Assembly (NCBI GenBank): GCA_023135165.1
Contig: JAGLTS010000034.1
Location: 1 to 44,094, forward strand
Source: Phycisphaerales bacterium
Lineage (GTDB): Bacteria; Planctomycetota; Phycisphaerae; Phycisphaerales; JAGLTS01
Reading direction: 5' to 3'
Length of the DNA: 44,094 nt
Made by a program: the position numbers and the translations under genes. Shown here in pieces: positions 37,485 through 43,868 of the stretch (positions within the stretch are counted from its first letter, which is position 1; the number at the start of each line of letters is the position of its first letter). The notes under the pieces are model-generated. The model made no database searches, had not been told where the DNA came from, and worked only from the letters and a program-made list of their open reading frames with translations.

Positions 37485-38224
37485 CCGGGCAACGCCCCAT
37501 CGCGATCGTGACGGGCGGCGCCAGTCGCATCGGGCGAGCGCTGTGCGAGTCGCTCGTCGCGGTCGGCCACGACATCATCTTCACGTATCACACCGCGGAA
37601 GACCAAGCTGACCAACTCGCACACGAATTGCAGCTCGCCGGGGCGCGAGCCGAAGCCCATCGTCTGGACCTTGCTGATCTGGACGCTGTCGTGGAATGGT
37701 CGCACGCGCTGCCGCGCGTTCTCAGCCGGCTCGACGTTTTGGTGCATAACGCTGCACTGTATGGCCCAACACCCGTGGATACGCTCACGCCCGAGACGGT
37801 CCGCACGTTCCATGACATCAACGCCGCCGCACCGCTTGTGATGACAGCAGCGCTCGCTGATCTGCTGCGCGAATCAAGCGGTTGCGTCGTTGCGATGACT
37901 GATATTCACGCAATCGGCCTACCGCGATCGGGGTACGCCGCGTACGCCATGTCGAAGGCAGCGCTCGCTGAGATGGTGCGAAGTCTCGCCCGTGAGTTAG
38001 CGCCGGATGTGCGAGTCAACGGGATCGCGCCGGGTATCGTCACGTCGCCGATCGCTGGCGCGGAGCTGGATGATCGCGCGCGCGAGGCATACCTGAAGCG
38101 CGTCCCGCTCGGCCGAATCGGCACGGAGGATGACGTGGTGCGAACCGCGTTGTGGCTCATCACCGACGCGCCGTATGTCACCGGCCAGATCATCCGCATC
38201 GACGGCGGCCGATCGCTGCTGTGA
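37481..38224 (+). CDS. SDR-family reductase resembling pteridine reductase / FolM
   Basis: NAD(P)-dependent short-chain dehydrogenase (247 residues). Rossmann motif TGGASRIGRA (11-20), HNAALYG (89-95) and catalytic YAMSK (Y155, K159). In place of the SDR catalytic Ser is Asp141 within TDIHA, a motif I associate with pteridine reductases (PTR1/FolM), which reduce dihydropterins or dihydrofolate. The final block RIGTEDDVVRTALWLITDAPYVTGQIIRIDGG is SDR-typical. GTG at 37481 is favoured over GTG at 37478 because of its spacing to AGGAG (37471-37475). It overlaps the stop of the acidic-tailed membrane gene. A folate role is inferred from motif only. Confidence 0.83.
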   Translation: MTGQRPIAIVTGGASRIGRALCESLVAVGHDIIFTYHTAEDQADQLAHELQLAGARAEAHRLDLADLDAVVEWSHALPRVLSRLDVLVHNAALYGPTPVDTLTPETVRTFHDINAAAPLVMTAALADLLRESSGCVVAMTDIHAIGLPRSGYAAYAMSKAALAEMVRSLARELAPDVRVNGIAPGIVTSPIAGAELDDRAREAYLKRVPLGRIGTEDDVVRTALWLITDAPYVTGQIIRIDGGRSLL

Positions 38225-38277
38225 CACGAACACCTCGACGACATCGCCTCGGCGCGGCGTCGCTGGCGTCTCGACAC

Positions 38278-38296
38278 ACCCCTGAAACAGGGGGGT
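38278..38296 (+). terminator. Rho-independent terminator after the SDR gene
   Basis: CCCCTG-AAA-CAGGGG (38279-38293) forms a tight 6-bp GC-rich stem followed by GG and TTTG, 54 nt after the SDR stop. Confidence 0.6.
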
Positions 38297-38360
38297 TTGT
38301 GGGGGTGTCGTGCCATTGGCGTGCGCACGGATTCCCGGAAAACGTGTTATCGGACTAGAG

Positions 38361-38449
38361 TTTTGGGCGAGTTTCGGCCGGTTTCGGTTCGTTTCGGCGC
38401 GTTTTCGATCGGTTTTGGCTCGTTTTGGGTCGGTTTTGAGCGACATTTT
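38361..38449 (+). repeat. Nine T-runs phased at 10-12 bp (bent-DNA-like, degenerate decamer repeat)
   Basis: Runs of three or four T begin at 38361, 38372, 38382, 38392, 38402, 38413, 38423, 38434 and 38446, embedded in a degenerate GGTTTCGG / CGTTTTGG unit. The spacing matches one helical turn, a known cause of intrinsic DNA curvature. Three-base runs curve DNA only weakly, so a decayed 10-11 bp tandem repeat is an alternative. Confidence 0.7.
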
Positions 38450-38556
38450 GAGGCTCGCTCGGGATCGCGCGCGCATCGGCGAGGATGTGCGGCGACGAGC
38501 CGCGATGCCGGTGCTGGCGCGCATGGTGTGGGCGGTGGGGGCAGGCCATCTTGCAT

Positions 38557-38617
38557 GGCGGCGTACTCCTTTGCGTAAAGGACCGGGTGCGGTTGACTGC
38601 ACCCAAGGTACGCCGCC
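38557..38617. ncRNA. Branched (three-way junction) inverted repeat, candidate structured RNA or REP-like element
   Basis: A perfect 10-bp outer stem GGCGGCGTAC (38557-38566) / GTACGCCGCC (38608-38617) encloses two further perfect hairpins: TCCTTT-GCGT-AAAGGA (38567-38582) and GGGTGC-[8 nt]-GCACCC (38585-38604). Only about 5 nt are unpaired at the junction. The complementarity is far above chance and the fold exists on both strands. Whether it is transcribed, a repeat family or a mobile-element end cannot be told from one copy. The type given is a best guess. Confidence 0.45.
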
Positions 38618-38776
38618 TTCTCAATTTGCTCATTCACAGGCAGATTCCGCGCGGGACCGACTCGACACCGTGCCTTCCTCATGCCTTTACATCTGCAGCA
38701 GTGCCGATTCTGTCACAGGATGTTCACGCGTTTTGCGCGGTCTCTTGGTACCCTCACGCCTGAAAGTGACTCAACG

Positions 38777-39799
38777 ATGACCGATCCAGCTCTATACACA
38801 CGCGATGAGCAGATTCAGGACATCTCTGCGCAACGTCCCCACCTCGTCATTTTGGGTGCTGGAGCGAGCGTCGCCTCATGCCCAGAAGGTGACAACAACG
38901 GTCGCACACTTCCGGTGATGCTTGACCTGGTCGATATCCTCGACTTGGCCGAACCGCTCGAGCAGGCGGGCTTCGCGTCGATTGGGCAGGATTTTGAGCA
39001 TGTTTACGCGACCGTCGCGGCCAGCCACGAGCACTCTTCTTTATGCCACTTACTCGAGGAGCGCGTCGCGGAGTACTTCAGAGGACTGCAGCTTCCCGAT
39101 GCGCCCACGATCTATGACCATCTGGTCCTGTCGCTGCGACCCAAGGACGCGATTGCTACGTTCAATTGGGATCCTTTTCTCTGGCAGGCGTGTCAACGAC
39201 ACCATGCATTTGCCCCACTGCCAAAGATCCTCTTCCTACACGGTTGCGCTATCGTGGGCTGGTGCGAAGCCGATAAGAAGCAAGGCCTTGTTGGGCAGAG
39301 ATGTCGCGAATGCGGCGAACTGTATCGCCCAACTCGCCTCCTGTATCCGGTGGCGAACAAAGACTACACATCAGACCCGTACATATCGAGCCAATGGCGG
39401 TCGATTCGAGCTGGACTGGGTAGCGCCTTCCTATTGACGTTCTTCGGGTACGGCGCACCTGATTCAGATGCCGCGGCGGTCGATCTGATGAGCGCAGCGT
39501 GGGGGACACCTGACGCGCGCGTAATGGAAGAGATCGAGATCATCGACATTAAGACCGAAGATCAGCTCGTGACGACATGGACACGCTTCATTCACAGTCA
39601 CCACTACACGATCGCGCACGAGTATTCTCAGTCGATTCTTGCGAACTACCCACGCAGGAGTGTGGAAGCGTACTGGCAGTCACTCATCGAAGCACGCTTT
39701 CGCGAAGAGAATCCAGTACCGCAGCTTGACTCGATTGATGCGCTACACGAGTGGTTCGCGCCACTGATCGATCGAGAGTGCGCTGCGGACGGCCATTGA
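38777..39799 (+). CDS. SIR2-like protein with zinc ribbon
   Basis: SIR2-fold NAD-binding protein, 340 residues. Motifs: VILGAGASVASC (24-35) for NAD binding, ATFNWDPFLW (127-136), LFLHGC with the sirtuin-like catalytic H155, a Cys4 ribbon (C157, C163, C176, C179: GWCEA...QRCRECGELYRP) and FFGYGAPDSDAAA (222-234). The last about 90 residues are a separate region of unknown fold. SIR2-like proteins of this kind often act in anti-phage defence as NAD hydrolases, but the LHG and zinc ribbon also recall deacylases. Base composition is visibly less GC-rich than the housekeeping genes, hinting at transfer. No ribosome site is clear at ATG 38777. No partner effector gene is recognisable. Confidence 0.78.
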   Translation: MTDPALYTRDEQIQDISAQRPHLVILGAGASVASCPEGDNNGRTLPVMLDLVDILDLAEPLEQAGFASIGQDFEHVYATVAASHEHSSLCHLLEERVAEYFRGLQLPDAPTIYDHLVLSLRPKDAIATFNWDPFLWQACQRHHAFAPLPKILFLHGCAIVGWCEADKKQGLVGQRCRECGELYRPTRLLYPVANKDYTSDPYISSQWRSIRAGLGSAFLLTFFGYGAPDSDAAAVDLMSAAWGTPDARVMEEIEIIDIKTEDQLVTTWTRFIHSHHYTIAHEYSQSILANYPRRSVEAYWQSLIEARFREENPVPQLDSIDALHEWFAPLIDRECAADGH

Positions 39800-39967
39800 G
39801 AAGTCATATCCCGGTCGAGAAGGTTGGACTATCGTTTCGCCCTTTGAATCTCAGACAACTTTATTCGTCGGCGAGAAGTCGGTGTCGCGCGCGTGCAGAA
39901 TAGGGCGGATTCAATTCCGAAGCGCAGCAGGCGGGAAGCTGCGGGTACGCTGAGGTAGGCCACCACA

Positions 39968-40486
39968 ATGATCCAGCTCACAACCAAGACAATCTCCGTT
40001 GCGATCGCGCTCGTGCTCGTACTTCTTCTGGGCATAGGCTCAGTCTGCCTCATCTTCGCTTTGAATAGGCCAGACAGCCGCAGCGAAGCGGATTCGGGTG
40101 TTCTGTGGGATGACATCCCGTTGGCTACGTCGTCGTCGGATGGCATGCTCGCATTGATACGAGTGACGAGGTACTGTGACTATTGGCATGGCGGCAATGT
40201 GAGCCCGATTCGAATCACAATTGGCCCAGATGGCTTCGTGCATGACGAACACGGCAATCGTCTGGATGTCGCGCTCTCCAACTGGAAAACCGCTTACATC
40301 CACGTCTTCCAGCGTGGGGAACGGCGCTTCGAATTCAGGACGGCGCCCAGTGTTACGTTCTCCGTCGATCCAACGTGGCCCGGCAGCGACACACTGGGTG
40401 ATGTGCCGCGCTGGATCTACGAGGTCAGCGCACCGTCGCCGAGTACGTGGAGTTTTACGGTCCTGCGAATCAAGGATGAGGAGTAG
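39968..40486 (+). CDS. Single-pass membrane protein, hypothetical
   Basis: 172 residues, no family recognised. One N-terminal helix (about 8-32; VAIALVLVLLLGIGSVCLIFAL) then a soluble domain with beta-rich look (IRITIGPDGFVHDEHGNRL, FEFRTAPSVTFSVDPTWPG). AGGTAGG lies about 9 nt upstream of the ATG. The gene follows the SIR2-like gene by 168 nt with similar lower GC, so both may belong to one accessory segment; a functional link is unproven. Confidence 0.6.
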   Translation: MIQLTTKTISVAIALVLVLLLGIGSVCLIFALNRPDSRSEADSGVLWDDIPLATSSSDGMLALIRVTRYCDYWHGGNVSPIRITIGPDGFVHDEHGNRLDVALSNWKTAYIHVFQRGERRFEFRTAPSVTFSVDPTWPGSDTLGDVPRWIYEVSAPSPSTWSFTVLRIKDEE

Positions 40487-40849
40487 GGCAGAACAAGGGG
40501 ATGAGTACATCAAGTGGACAGGGAAAGGGGCAAAGTGGCAGAGGCAGAAGGGGAGGGAGCGAAGCGGGCGCGTGTCGCAGTTCTTGCGGTTTGCAGGCGC
40601 AGCACTCGCCGGTATGAATCCGGAGCGCGGCCACCGGCCGCGGCTTTATGTCAATCGAGAAACGCGTACGGCTGTGCCGACACGCCCGGACAAAACAATA
40701 TGGGGATGTGCGACGTGCGGGTGGTTGGTTCCCGCAGGAACGAGTTCCCGCGGCTTTTGGGGTGCGGGCGCGTGTTGTAGTTCCGACGTACACCCTGCAT
40801 CGTGCGGTCAGCGCTCCGCTGCGCGTCGCGGCTACACGCGGAACGGATA
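40487..40849. other. Convergent intergenic region with purine-rich tract
   Basis: No gene supported. 40487-40570 is a purine-rich run on the plus strand of the AAAGGGGCAAAGTGGCAGAGG style. A CGCGGCC-ACC-GGCCGCG hairpin at 40626-40642 followed by GCTTTAT could end the upstream plus-strand transcript; GTTCC-CGCA-GGAAC lies near 40729-40742. Confidence 0.5.
40626..40648 (+). terminator. Possible terminator after the 39968-40486 gene
   Basis: Perfect 7-bp stem CGCGGCC/GGCCGCG with ACC loop, then GCTTTAT. It is about 140 nt past the stop and the T-run is short. Confidence 0.35.
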
Positions 40850-41812
40850 TCACTGCGTTTCGTTGAGGGCGGTGTCGCCGGTACAGTCGGCGTCGAGCAC
40901 GATGATCGTCTTTGGGCCGAGGCTTCGACGGACGGTTGGGAAGCTGAACGCTGCATCGCGCAGCTTGCGAGGATCATGCCTGGCATCCATCGGATCGTTG
41001 AGCGTGATCTTGGCGGACAGGCGATCGTCGGCCTGGCCCATTCGGATGACGCGCGGCATGGTGGGCCATTGCGTCGGCGCCATGCCCGTGATCTCGACGG
41101 GCTGATAGTCGGTGAGCTCCGACCACACGTACACCTCGCCCTGGGCGTCGAGCAGCTCCACTCGGCTGACGCGATGTGTGAAGGCGTCGAACTCCAGCCG
41201 GCGCTCGCTGAACGTGCCGGGCATGGTCACGCGCCAGACCGGCTGCACGGTGCTCGTCTCGACGCGCGGCTGGGCTGCATCTTCTTCAGGAAGCTCAATC
41301 AGGGCGAGCAGTTCGATCAGTTCGATCGGATGGAACGGCAGGCTGAGCGGTTGGCAGCAGGGCTGCCCGATGTTGGTGTGGTGGGCGACGTAGGCGGCGT
41401 CTTCTTCCTGGATGTCGATCCACCAGAAGCGGTCCGCGTTACATCCGAGCCACAGGCCGATGTTCCCGACCTTGCCGACATCCATGGCGATCCGTGCTGG
41501 GGCTTTGATCTGGTCTCCCCACGCCTGTCGCTCCGCCATCGGATAGCGGATGAACTGGAGGTGGCCTTCACCCTGTTCCTTGTGCCGTTTGCCATCCTCG
41601 TCAAGCCATTCGAGGACGACGACCGTTCGACACCAGATGCGATCGAGGTGCTGCACGCGCTCGTTGTGCAGGCGAGCGATCTGGGCGTACGGCGGGGCAG
41701 GCGGCGCGGGTTGCGCGGTGGTGCCCGTCTCGCGCGGCGCGCAGCCGACAACAAGCAGCACACCGGCCAGGAGCGAGCCGGCGATGAGCCGATGGCCGAG
41801 TCGCGCATTCAT
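40850..41812 (-). CDS. Exported lipoprotein, hypothetical
   Basis: 320 residues starting with a lipoprotein signal (AGSLLAGVLLVVGC, lipidated C24), then a Pro/Ala-rich linker and a beta-rich body (for example RIWCRTVVVLEWLDEDGKRHKEQGEGHLQF, WRVTMPGTFSERRLEFDAFTHRVSRVELLDAQGEVYVWSEL) that reads like a LolA/LolB-type sheet, though I cannot assign it. ATG at 41812 lies 3 nt after the stop of the 41816-42337 gene, so the two are co-transcribed. Probably outer-membrane or periplasmic. Confidence 0.75.
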   Translation of the reverse strand: MNARLGHRLIAGSLLAGVLLVVGCAPRETGTTAQPAPPAPPYAQIARLHNERVQHLDRIWCRTVVVLEWLDEDGKRHKEQGEGHLQFIRYPMAERQAWGDQIKAPARIAMDVGKVGNIGLWLGCNADRFWWIDIQEEDAAYVAHHTNIGQPCCQPLSLPFHPIELIELLALIELPEEDAAQPRVETSTVQPVWRVTMPGTFSERRLEFDAFTHRVSRVELLDAQGEVYVWSELTDYQPVEITGMAPTQWPTMPRVIRMGQADDRLSAKITLNDPMDARHDPRKLRDAAFSFPTVRRSLGPKTIIVLDADCTGDTALNETQ

Positions 41813-41815
41813 CGG

Positions 41816-42337
41816 TCAAAGCTCCCCGCTCAGGATCTCGCTGAGCTGATCGGTCACGCCGCGTATCGCATCGGCATCGAGTTCCGGGTTGACGAAGCGG
41901 TCGGCCGGCTCGGTGGATGGCACACCCTTGGGCCGGACAAGCCAGTGCTCGACGCCATCGGTCCGTTCGCTTCGCTCGAAACGCAGCAGCTTCTTGCGGA
42001 TGAGCATGAGTCCCAGGACAAAGCGAAAGGCGATGCGCTGCGGTTGATCTTCATCGGCGAGCCGTTCGAACAGCCCGAGCAGGACATCATCATCGACGAA
42101 CGGCCTCCTCCGCGCATCGGCGTCAGGCACGCAGGCCCGCCAATAGCTGAAGAGCTTTGCCGGGCGCTGTCCTGTTTCCCACGCATCGAGGCTGTAGTCG
42201 ATCCGGTCGAGTCCGTCATCATCGCTTCGCTCGACCAGCGCCGCGATGTAGGGGTCGCCTGGGGCGAGCTTTTTGCCGGTGGCGGCGCATCGGCCGCTGA
42301 ACCTGGCGATGTCGTATTGCGGGGTCAGGCGTGACAT
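41816..42337 (-). CDS. Conserved planctomycete-type hypothetical protein
   Basis: 173 residues, cytosolic. The start RCAATGKKLAPGDPYIAAL (C17) resembles an incomplete Zn-ribbon N-terminus; a helical segment FRFVLGLMLIRKKLLRFE and a C-terminal VTDQLSEIL follow. I recall similarly built proteins in planctomycete genomes, but no function is known. ATG at 42337 has a TACAAT hexamer 7 nt upstream; an alternative ATG at 42346 lies inside that hexamer. The lipoprotein gene begins 3 nt after its stop. Confidence 0.65.
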   Translation of the reverse strand: MSRLTPQYDIARFSGRCAATGKKLAPGDPYIAALVERSDDDGLDRIDYSLDAWETGQRPAKLFSYWRACVPDADARRRPFVDDDVLLGLFERLADEDQPQRIAFRFVLGLMLIRKKLLRFERSERTDGVEHWLVRPKGVPSTEPADRFVNPELDADAIRGVTDQLSEILSGEL

Positions 42338-42344
42338 TGCGGGC

Positions 42345-42350
42345 ATTGTA
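42345..42350 (-). promoter_or_regulatory. -10-like hexamer TACAAT (leaderless start)
   Basis: TACAAT ends 7 nt before the ATG at 42337 with no ribosome site between. No consensus -35 is visible. Confidence 0.4.
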
Positions 42351-42380
42351 TCGGGCACGGGCGAGCGTGGGCGGGCTGCG

Positions 42381-42638
42381 CTACCACGCCTCGAACAGGC
42401 GCTGCGTCGTCCCGTGCGGGCCGATCGACGCCTGGGCCATTGCGCCGCATTTCGGGCATCGGCCGACATAGGCGGTGCCGGCGCTGTTGCGGTAGATTCG
42501 GCCGTACGTGTCGCAGCAATGGAACCAGATCGACAGCCAGGGGGTGCCCTTCGGTCCTTGCTCAGGGGCAGGGTCGGCGCGATCGGCAGCGGCGTCTCGA
42601 AGCGCGGCGATGTCCACGATGTCCTGCTTATCGGCCAT
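42381..42638 (-). CDS. Small cysteine-rich conserved hypothetical protein
   Basis: 85 residues. A conserved-looking core GTPWLSIWFHCCDTYGRIYR...GTAYVGRCPKCG has C41, C42, C61 and C64, likely a zinc site, ending in GPHGTTQRLFEAW. The same core is familiar to me from planctomycete proteins. ATG at 42638. It lies 43 nt upstream of the 42337 gene on the same strand and may share its operon, although the second gene has a possible promoter of its own. Confidence 0.72.
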   Translation of the reverse strand: MADKQDIVDIAALRDAAADRADPAPEQGPKGTPWLSIWFHCCDTYGRIYRNSAGTAYVGRCPKCGAMAQASIGPHGTTQRLFEAW

Positions 42639-42792
42639 GAATCAGGTATCGGCTGCCCTCGCTGCCCATCATCAATCGACGTATGGGAATGTGTGGCAAT
42701 AAACCCCGGCCCGGCATCGTTGTGCTCGATGACAAACCAACGCACCACCGCCGGCCGGACCGGCGCGACATGCAGTATGAAAGGAACCAACC

Positions 42793-43716
42793 ATGCCACG
42801 TACGCTACCGCTCATCGCCGCAGCAGCAGGTTGTCTGGCGATCGCATCCAGCCTGACGGCGCAGCAGGCCCCCGCCCGGGAGCGGCCGGCCCCGCGCAAC
42901 CCGCAGGCGGCGCAGCCGGATCAGGCTGAGCAGCCCCAATGGCGACGGGATTTCCAAGCGCTCCCACCCGAGGCGCAGCGCGTCGTCCGTGAGTACCTCC
43001 GTCAACACCGGGCAGCGCTGCAAGATCAGCCGCAGCAAAGAGGTCAGGCGCGTCAGGCGCAACGACCGAACCGTCCGCAAGGTGACCGTCCCGCCCAGGC
43101 GCAGCGGAATGCCCGGCCGAACCAGCAGCAGCAGCGTCTAAGCAGGGCCGATCGTCCCAATCAGCCACAGCGGAATGCCGGGCCGAATCGCCGTGACTGG
43201 CAGGCCTTGCGCGACAATCCGCAGTTCCGTCAGAAGCTTCGCCAGTGGCACGCCCGCCGCATGCAACAGTTCGACCACCCACAGATGCAGCGCCCCCGCG
43301 GCGACCGCCAGCCGCGAATGCAACGGCCCGGACAGCAAGGGCAGCGCTTCGATCGGATGCAGGGCCAACGCTTCGATCGCATGCAAGGCCAGCGCTGCGA
43401 GCGGATGCACGGGCAACGTTTCGACCGTATGCAAGGGCAGCGCTTCGATCGCATGCAAGGCCAGCGCTGCGAGCGGATGCACGGCCAGCGTTTCGAGCGG
43501 ATGCACGGCCAGCGTTTCGACCGTATGCAAGGGCAGCGCTTCGATCGCATGCAAGGCCAGCGTTTCGATCGTATGCAAGGGCAACGTTTCGACCGTATGC
43601 AAGGCCAGCGCTTCGAGCGGATGCAGCCACCGCAGCGTGGTCAGCGTCCCGGTCAGATGCGTCGAGGGTTCGATGGACCGCGTGACCGCCCGATGCCGCA
43701 GCGGAACCTGTGGTAG
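42793..43716 (+). CDS. Secreted Gln/Arg-rich protein with GQRFDRMQ octapeptide repeats
   Basis: 307 residues, function unknown. A signal peptide (1-23; PLIAAAAGCLAIASSLTAQ) is followed by a Trp/Leu segment (QWRRDFQALPPEAQRVVREYLRQ, about 48-70) of DUF3106-like look, a Gln/Arg/Pro-rich region, then twelve tandem octapeptides (183-278) of the form GQR[FC][DE]RM[QH], and a short basic tail. The units are strictly 24 bp in frame. Very basic overall. The AAGGA ribosome site and ATG at 42793 are clear, and a strong terminator follows. It may bind acidic polymers such as DNA or polysaccharide outside the cell (inference). Confidence 0.8.
   Translation: MPRTLPLIAAAAGCLAIASSLTAQQAPARERPAPRNPQAAQPDQAEQPQWRRDFQALPPEAQRVVREYLRQHRAALQDQPQQRGQARQAQRPNRPQGDRPAQAQRNARPNQQQQRLSRADRPNQPQRNAGPNRRDWQALRDNPQFRQKLRQWHARRMQQFDHPQMQRPRGDRQPRMQRPGQQGQRFDRMQGQRFDRMQGQRCERMHGQRFDRMQGQRFDRMQGQRCERMHGQRFERMHGQRFDRMQGQRFDRMQGQRFDRMQGQRFDRMQGQRFERMQPPQRGQRPGQMRRGFDGPRDRPMPQRNLW
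43339..43626 (+). repeat. Twelve tandem 24-bp coding repeats
   Basis: Each unit encodes GQRFDRMQ or a variant (units 3 and 6 GQRCERMH, unit 7 GQRFERMH, unit 12 GQRFERMQ). Units 3-5 recur as units 6, 8 and 9, showing a higher-order 72-bp duplication with one extra unit. Silent third positions vary (for example CGC/CGT/CGG) while the protein pattern is kept, consistent with selection on the peptide. Confidence 0.9.
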
Positions 43717-43743
43717 TCAGGTAGCGAGAACACACCAGTGTTG

Positions 43744-43782
43744 CAGCACGGCCCGCTCGCGCGAGGCCGTGCTGTTGTTTTT
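43744..43782 (+). terminator. Strong rho-independent terminator
   Basis: CAGCACGGCC (43744-43753) pairs perfectly with GGCCGTGCTG (43765-43774), 10-bp stem, followed by TTGTTTTT. It starts 27 nt after the stop of the repeat protein. Confidence 0.85.
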
Positions 43783-43848
43783 GGATTCGGCGGCTCCGAG
43801 GTGGTCACACCGCCCCTCTGATGCGAGTTGCGCCAAGCCCGATTCCAG

Positions 43849-43868
43849 CCCCACGTGGCAACGTGGGG
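43849..43868. repeat. Perfect hairpin CCCCACGT-GGCA-ACGTGGGG
   Basis: An 8-bp perfect stem with a tetraloop followed by TTTAT on the plus strand. It may be a second terminator or a REP-like dispersed palindrome; only this copy is in the window. Confidence 0.55.

Larger units (their letters stand above)
38225..38776. other. Non-coding region upstream of the SIR2-like gene
   Basis: A 550-nt stretch without a supported gene. It contains a terminator (38278-38296), a series of phased T-runs (38361-38449) and a branched inverted repeat (38557-38617), each listed separately. Open frames crossing it reflect the repeat composition (Arg, Lys, Pro, Asn-rich) and are rejected. Confidence 0.6.

Noticed and set aside
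38347..38682. Minus-strand frames rich in Arg, Lys, Pro and Asn across the T-tract region
   Set aside because: Their sequence is dictated by the decamer repeat and the inverted repeat; no start site or conserved pattern.
38777..40486. A known two-gene defence system (Thoeris or SIR2-HerA)
   Set aside because: The neighbour has no TIR, HerA ATPase or other recognised partner domain, so no named system can be claimed.
40802..42334. 510-residue plus-strand open frame
   Set aside because: It is antisense to the lipoprotein and the 41816-42337 gene, both of which have starts, coupling and a lipobox; the plus frame has none of these.
43339..43626. Possible CRISPR-like or satellite array
   Set aside because: Repeats are contiguous without spacers, stay in frame and vary at silent sites, so they are coding repeats.
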